From contig JBOFCS010000009.1 in the NCBI GenBank assembly GCA_051646185.1, positions 1 through 9,893 of the forward strand: a stretch of 9,893 nucleotides of DNA. Direction: 5' to 3'. The notes below the pieces were generated by a model, which saw only the letters and a program-made list of their open reading frames with translations, was not told the DNA's origin and did no database searches. The stretch is from JBOFCS01 sp051646185. Its GTDB lineage: Bacteria; Actinomycetota; Actinomycetes; Mycobacteriales; Mycobacteriaceae. Position 1 is the first letter of the stretch; each line of letters opens with the position of its first letter. Of this stretch, positions 6,658 to 9,893 are shown piece after piece. The translations under genes were made by a program, and so were the position numbers.

Positions 6658-7503
6658 TTAATTTCCAGTGAAGCCGGGCATTCTCTTTTCGGCAAAGGCG
6701 CGTGGACCTTCTTGTGCATCAGTACTTTTGAATACTTCGGCGCCAAGCTTGGCATCGATGTTGAAGGCTTCGTTTTCTGGCAAACATTCGGTGTCTCTAA
6801 TCGTTTTGAGGATAGCTTGCACTGCCAGTGGACCGTTGGCGCAGATCAACTCAGCTAGCTCGAGCGCTTTAGTGAGGGCCTGTCCATCCGGGACGACATG
6901 CCCAATGAGTCCAATTTCTTTGGCTTCTGGAGCTTTAATATGACGCCCAGTAAGGAGGAGATCGGCTGCGATGGTGTAGGGAATCTGGCGGACTAAGCGA
7001 ACTGCTGAACCGCCCAGGGGAAACAAGCCCCACTTTGCTTCTGATACCCCAAAACGAGCACTTTCCCCGGCTATTCGAATATCCGTTCCTTGGAGAATTT
7101 CGGTACCACCAGCAATCGCTGGACCTTCGATTGCGGCAATTAATGGTTTTGTTAGTCTTCGTCCTTTAAGTAATGCGTCAATTTTTGACAGATCAAAATT
7201 TCCACCAGCAAAACTATCGCCAGGATGAGACACTGTCATTGCTTTGAGATCTGCTCCAGCACAAAAAGAACCGTTAGAGCCGGTGAGTATTGCCACGCGA
7301 ATATCGGGGTCTGAATCAACCTGGTTCCAAGCGTCCCGCATGATTGCCATCATCTCCCCGGATAGGGCATTGCGGGCTTCTGGTCTATTCATGGTGACGA
7401 TGAGGATATGGCCACGTTTTTCTACAAGGCAATGTTTTTCTTCAGAGACAGGAGCTTCCGCGACCGCGTTGGGGGTCGCAGATGCAGGGCTGGTGGTAGT
7501 CAT
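6658..7503 (-). CDS. echA19: EchA19-type enoyl-CoA hydratase
   Basis: The 281-residue crotonase-family enzyme hydrates an alpha,beta-enoyl-CoA. It resembles M. tuberculosis EchA19 (Rv3516), which acts on steroid side-chain enoyl-CoAs, over nearly its whole length: HILIVTMNRPEARNALS (32-48), LTGSNGSFCAGADLKA (73-88) forming the first oxyanion-hole segment, LLKGRRLTKPLIAAIEGPAIAGGTEILQGTDIR (111-143), FGVSEAKWGLFPLGGSAVRL (151-170) and RAFAEKRMPGF (268-278). Both catalytic glutamates of true hydratases align, as Glu135 (GGTEIL) and Glu155 (SEAKWG). The chosen ATG at 7503-7501 has GGAGG 6 bp upstream. An in-frame start at 7566 would place its codons across the operator and is rejected. Compared with the mycobacterial protein there is about 18 residues of extra Ala/Ser/Thr/Pro-rich N-terminus. 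It diverges from fadD19, sharing a KstR-type box. Confidence 0.92.
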   Translation of the reverse strand: MTTTSPASATPNAVAEAPVSEEKHCLVEKRGHILIVTMNRPEARNALSGEMMAIMRDAWNQVDSDPDIRVAILTGSNGSFCAGADLKAMTVSHPGDSFAGGNFDLSKIDALLKGRRLTKPLIAAIEGPAIAGGTEILQGTDIRIAGESARFGVSEAKWGLFPLGGSAVRLVRQIPYTIAADLLLTGRHIKAPEAKEIGLIGHVVPDGQALTKALELAELICANGPLAVQAILKTIRDTECLPENEAFNIDAKLGAEVFKSTDAQEGPRAFAEKRMPGFTGN

Positions 7504-7509
7504 AGGGAG

Positions 7510-7514
7510 CCTCC
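7510..7514 (-). promoter_or_regulatory. Ribosome binding site fixing the echA19 start
   Basis: GGAGG on the minus strand lies 6 bp upstream of the ATG at 7503. It settles the start codon against the longer reading frame beginning at 7566, which has no such site. Confidence 0.8.
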
Positions 7515-7547
7515 AACAGTGAGAAGGTGGGTGGGCGAAATTGCCCC

Positions 7548-7583
7548 TTGCCAGAAACAGTAACACGTTCTACTTTTATCACT
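7548..7583 (+). promoter_or_regulatory. fadD19 promoter, probably leaderless
   Basis: TTGCCA (7548-7553, five of six bases of TTGACA) is followed by a 17-bp spacer and TACTTT (7571-7576), which fits the actinobacterial TANNNT -10 element. Seven bases then separate the -10 from the A of the fadD19 ATG at 7584. That spacing puts transcription start at or very near the start codon, consistent with the lack of any Shine-Dalgarno site. On the minus strand a TACTGT hexamer (7562-7557) could be the -10 for echA19, giving that gene a leader of about 45-50 bases. The two -10 elements overlap opposite ends of the operator. Confidence 0.65.
7559..7572. promoter_or_regulatory. KstR-type operator between echA19 and fadD19
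   Basis: AGTAACACGTTCTA fits TnnAACnnGTTnnA except for A instead of T at the first base. Both AAC/GTT half-sites and the final A are intact. It lies between the -35 and -10 of the fadD19 promoter and overlaps the -10 by two bases, so binding would block fadD19 and probably echA19 as well. Confidence 0.75.
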
Positions 7584-9239
7584 ATGGCCTTAAATATTGC
7601 GGATCTTGTGGAGCATGCTGTTGATCTAGTTCCTGATCGTGTTGCCTTGGTGGATGGGTGTGTGGATAGCCGCGAACTTACCTATGCACAATTAGAGGAA
7701 CGAAGTAATAAACTAGCTCATTACTTGCAGCGCCAAGGAGTAAAGCCGGGGGATAAGGTGGGGATTTATTCTCGGAACACCATCGAAGCGGTAGAAGCGA
7801 TGATCGCGATCTTTAAAGCGCGAGCAGTGATGGTCAATGTGAATTACCGTTATGTTGAGAATGAACTTCACTATATTTTTGATAATTCTGATATGGTCGC
7901 GCTAATTTTTGAGCGTCGCTATGCCGACAAAGTGAGCAATGTGCTGGCGCATACACCATTAATCACCACCGCACTGGTAGTTGAGGATGGAACTACTGCA
8001 GTGTCTTCGGCGATCCCCTACGAACAGGCTCTTGCTGAAAATTCAGGGGTCCGTGATTTTGGAGAACGAAGTGCGGACGATATTTACATGCTCTATACCG
8101 GGGGGACAACGGGTAACCCGAAGGGTGTGATGTGGCGTCATGAGGATATTTACCGGGTTTTAGGTGGGGGAATCAACTTTGTTACTGGTGAATACGTTGA
8201 AGATGAATGGGGGCTAGCCCGAATGGGGGCTGAAAATCCGGTAATGACAAGGTTTCCCATACCCCCAATGATTCATGGTGGAGCTCAATGGGCGACTTTT
8301 CAGAGTCTTTTTGGCGGTGGCAAATGTGTTATGTACCCAGAATTTGATGGAGCAGAAATTTGGCGCATTGTTGACCGGCATAAAGTTAATCTCATTTTTA
8401 TTACTGGAGATGCAATGGCCCGGCCGATGCTTGATGCCTTAGAGACCGAAACATATGATTTATCTTCACTATATCTGATGGCTTCTAGCGCTGCACTTTT
8501 TTCTCCCAGCATCAAGGAAAAGTTCCTAGAGCTACTGCCTAATCGGATGATTACCGATTCTATTGGCTCTTCAGAGACCGGATTTGGCGGAATGAGCATT
8601 GTAGCTAAGGGTATGGAAAACACCGGTGGGCCCCGAGTGAAAATAGATGCCTCAACAACTGTTCTTGATACTGACGGAAAGCATATTGAGCCTGGTTCAA
8701 CAAAGGTAGGTCAACTTGCCCGCCGAGGTCATATTCCGATGGGGTATTACAAAGATGAGGCTAAATCTGCCGCAACCTTTAAAGTTATTGACGGGGTGCG
8801 GTATTCGATTCCGGGAGATTTTGCAAAAGTCGAGTCAGATGGTTCGGTCACTATGCTTGGACGAGGCTCGGTTTCGATTAATTCCGGTGGGGAAAAGATA
8901 TACCCAGAAGAAGTTGAAGGGGCTTTAAAATCGCATCCAGATATTTTTGATGCTCTAGTTGTTGGGGTTCCTGATGAGCGCTTTGGCCAGCGTGTTGCAG
9001 CGGTTATTCAAGCCCGTAAGGAAGTTCAGCCAACCCTTGTAGAAATTAATGAGTTACTCAGGCAACAGCTTGCTGGATATAAAATTCCACGCATGTTGTG
9101 GTTCGTAGATCAGATTAAAAGATCCCCTGCGGGTAAACCTGATTACCGTTGGGCCGCTGAGTACGTGGCTAGCTGCGAACCTGATGAAAATTCTGACTTA
9201 ATGTCTGCTCGTCTAACTACCGAAACGGTGATTGAATGA
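7584..9239 (+). CDS. fadD19: FadD19: steroid-C26-carboxylate CoA ligase
   Basis: The 551-residue AMP-forming ligase is a clear FadD19 match (about 548 residues in M. tuberculosis). FadD19 activates the C26 acid of the sterol side chain and is essential for C24-branched sterols in rhodococci. Matching blocks include MALNIADLVEHAVDLVPDRVAL (1-22), NVNYRYVENELHYIFDNSDMVAL (85-107), the P-loop-like YTGGTTGNPKGVMWRHEDIYRVL (171-193), PIPPMIHG (225-232), TGDAMARPM (274-282), DSIGSSETGFGG (325-336), PGDFAKVE (410-417), GRGSVSINSGGEKIYPEEVE (426-445) and the catalytic Lys518 in SPAGKPDYRW. The ATG at 7584 begins the conserved N-terminus; a GTG at 7527 would add 19 unrelated residues and swallow the promoter and operator. 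The C-terminal tail after residue 525 is variable. The stop overlaps the next gene by 4 bp (ATGA). Confidence 0.95.
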   Translation: MALNIADLVEHAVDLVPDRVALVDGCVDSRELTYAQLEERSNKLAHYLQRQGVKPGDKVGIYSRNTIEAVEAMIAIFKARAVMVNVNYRYVENELHYIFDNSDMVALIFERRYADKVSNVLAHTPLITTALVVEDGTTAVSSAIPYEQALAENSGVRDFGERSADDIYMLYTGGTTGNPKGVMWRHEDIYRVLGGGINFVTGEYVEDEWGLARMGAENPVMTRFPIPPMIHGGAQWATFQSLFGGGKCVMYPEFDGAEIWRIVDRHKVNLIFITGDAMARPMLDALETETYDLSSLYLMASSAALFSPSIKEKFLELLPNRMITDSIGSSETGFGGMSIVAKGMENTGGPRVKIDASTTVLDTDGKHIEPGSTKVGQLARRGHIPMGYYKDEAKSAATFKVIDGVRYSIPGDFAKVESDGSVTMLGRGSVSINSGGEKIYPEEVEGALKSHPDIFDALVVGVPDERFGQRVAAVIQARKEVQPTLVEINELLRQQLAGYKIPRMLWFVDQIKRSPAGKPDYRWAAEYVASCEPDENSDLMSARLTTETVIE

Positions 9240-9893
9240 ATACGGATCTTTGTAATCGCTTTGGCATTAAGTATCCTATTTTTGGGTTTACTCCTTCGGA
9301 AAAAGTTGCCGCAGCTATTAGCCGTTCTGGAGGGATGGGTATTCTTGGTTGCGTTCGCTTTAATGATCCCGAAGAACTTGAGACGGTACTGCAATGGATG
9401 GATAGCAACACGGATGGGAAACCGTATGGCGTTGATATTGTTATGCCAGCAAAGATCCCAACAGAAGGTGCTTCGGTTGATTTGGCAAAACTGATTCCGC
9501 AACAGCATCAGGATTTTGTGAATAAGACCTTGCTGGATTTGGGTATTCCACCAATCGACGGTGATACAAAAAAATCTGAAGGTGTTCTTGGGTGGTTGCA
9601 CTCAGTAGCAAGATCGCATGTTGATGTGGCACTTAAGCACCCTATTAAGTTAATTGCCAATGCTTTAGGCTCTCCCCCTAAAGATGTCATCGATTTAGCA
9701 CATGCATATGGGGTTCCAGTGGCGGCATTGGCAGGTAAGGCTCAGCACGCCCAACGACATGTTGCTAATGGTGTTGATATTGTTGTGGCCCAAGGTTATG
9801 AGGCTGGTGGGCATACTGGAGAAATCGCCTCAATGGTGTTGATCCCAGAAATAGCTGATGCGTTGCAGGGTAAAGCTCCAGTACTTGCGGCAG
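9236..9893 (+). CDS. Nitronate monooxygenase-like flavoprotein (Rv1533-like), partial (C-terminus beyond window)
   Basis: 219 residues are visible and the frame remains open at the window edge. The protein has the FMN TIM-barrel of the 2-nitropropane dioxygenase/nitronate monooxygenase family: FGIKYPIFGF (9-18), AAISRSGGMGILG (26-38), GKPYGVDIVMP (61-71), LIANALGSPPKDVIDLAHAYGVPVAALAG (139-167), and the FMN-binding, catalytic region GVDIVVAQGYEAGGHTGE (179-196). The roughly 60-residue insert between the first strands and the LIANALG segment is like M. tuberculosis Rv1533, and unlike the shorter family member IpdC (Rv3553) of the steroid ring pathway. Family membership does not fix the substrate: many members are reductases or have unknown activity. 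The ATG overlaps the fadD19 TGA as ATGA with no separate promoter, so it is translated by coupling and expressed with fadD19. Confidence 0.88.
   Translation, partial: MNTDLCNRFGIKYPIFGFTPSEKVAAAISRSGGMGILGCVRFNDPEELETVLQWMDSNTDGKPYGVDIVMPAKIPTEGASVDLAKLIPQQHQDFVNKTLLDLGIPPIDGDTKKSEGVLGWLHSVARSHVDVALKHPIKLIANALGSPPKDVIDLAHAYGVPVAALAGKAQHAQRHVANGVDIVVAQGYEAGGHTGEIASMVLIPEIADALQGKAPVLAA

Noticed and set aside
7504..7566. A longer echA19 reading frame beginning at 7566
   Set aside because: The 21 added residues are unlike the family, their codons overlap the operator, and the ATG at 7503 has a perfect GGAGG at good spacing.
7527..7583. A longer fadD19 reading frame from GTG at 7527
   Set aside because: The 19 added residues are unrelated to FadD19 and the segment contains the promoter and KstR-type box; conserved sequence starts exactly at ATG 7584.
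1..9893. Mobile elements, CRISPR arrays, tRNA or other RNA genes, attachment sites
   Set aside because: Nearly all bases belong to metabolic genes and no terminal repeats, spaced repeats, cloverleaf or transposase sequence were seen.

Overview
The window is a densely packed catabolic region of about 9.9 kb with no stretch over 100 bases outside genes. It reads as a steroid side-chain degradation locus of an actinomycete. Four observations point that way: (i) a FadD19-type steroid-CoA ligase diverging from an EchA19-type enoyl-CoA hydratase, the arrangement of Rv3515c/Rv3516 in Mycobacterium tuberculosis; (ii) an Rv3520c-type F420-dependent oxidoreductase diverging from an Rv3521 (DUF35) - ltp4 - ltp3 operon, again as in M. 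tuberculosis; (iii) three 14-bp palindromes fitting the KstR operator consensus TnnAACnnGTTnnA, one in each promoter region that drives these genes; (iv) GTG starts, strong GGAGG sites and a leaderless-looking promoter. Base composition looks close to balanced, well below most mycobacteria and rhodococci, so the host is probably a lower-GC member of, or relative of, the Mycobacteriales. The taxon cannot be fixed from this sequence alone. Orthology statements rest on remembered sequences, not on a search.

Layout. Positions 1-3888 (minus strand) hold one tightly spaced operon, transcribed right to left: DUF35 protein, ltp4, ltp3, then a second F420-type oxidoreductase that runs off the left edge. 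A 100-bp divergent region with a perfect KstR palindrome separates it from the plus-strand Rv3520c-like oxidoreductase (3989-5035). After a second KstR-type box comes a plus-strand acyl-CoA ligase (5080-6651). This converges, with a 6-bp gap, on minus-strand echA19 (6658-7503); a 17-bp perfect hairpin lies at the junction. EchA19 and fadD19 (7584-9239) diverge around a third KstR-type box. A nitronate monooxygenase-like gene overlaps the fadD19 stop by 4 bp and runs off the right edge.

How the genes fit together (inference from the known actinobacterial pathway): FadD19 activates the C26 carboxylate of a C24-branched sterol side chain; an acyl-CoA dehydrogenase, not in this window, introduces the double bond; an EchA19-type hydratase adds water; and Ltp3/Ltp4 with the DUF35 partner carry out the retro-aldol cleavage that shortens the branched chain. 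The F420-dependent oxidoreductases, the second ligase and the NMO-like flavoprotein are co-located and probably co-regulated, but their steps are not assigned. These are the most interesting unknowns here. No mobile elements, RNA genes or CRISPR arrays were seen.
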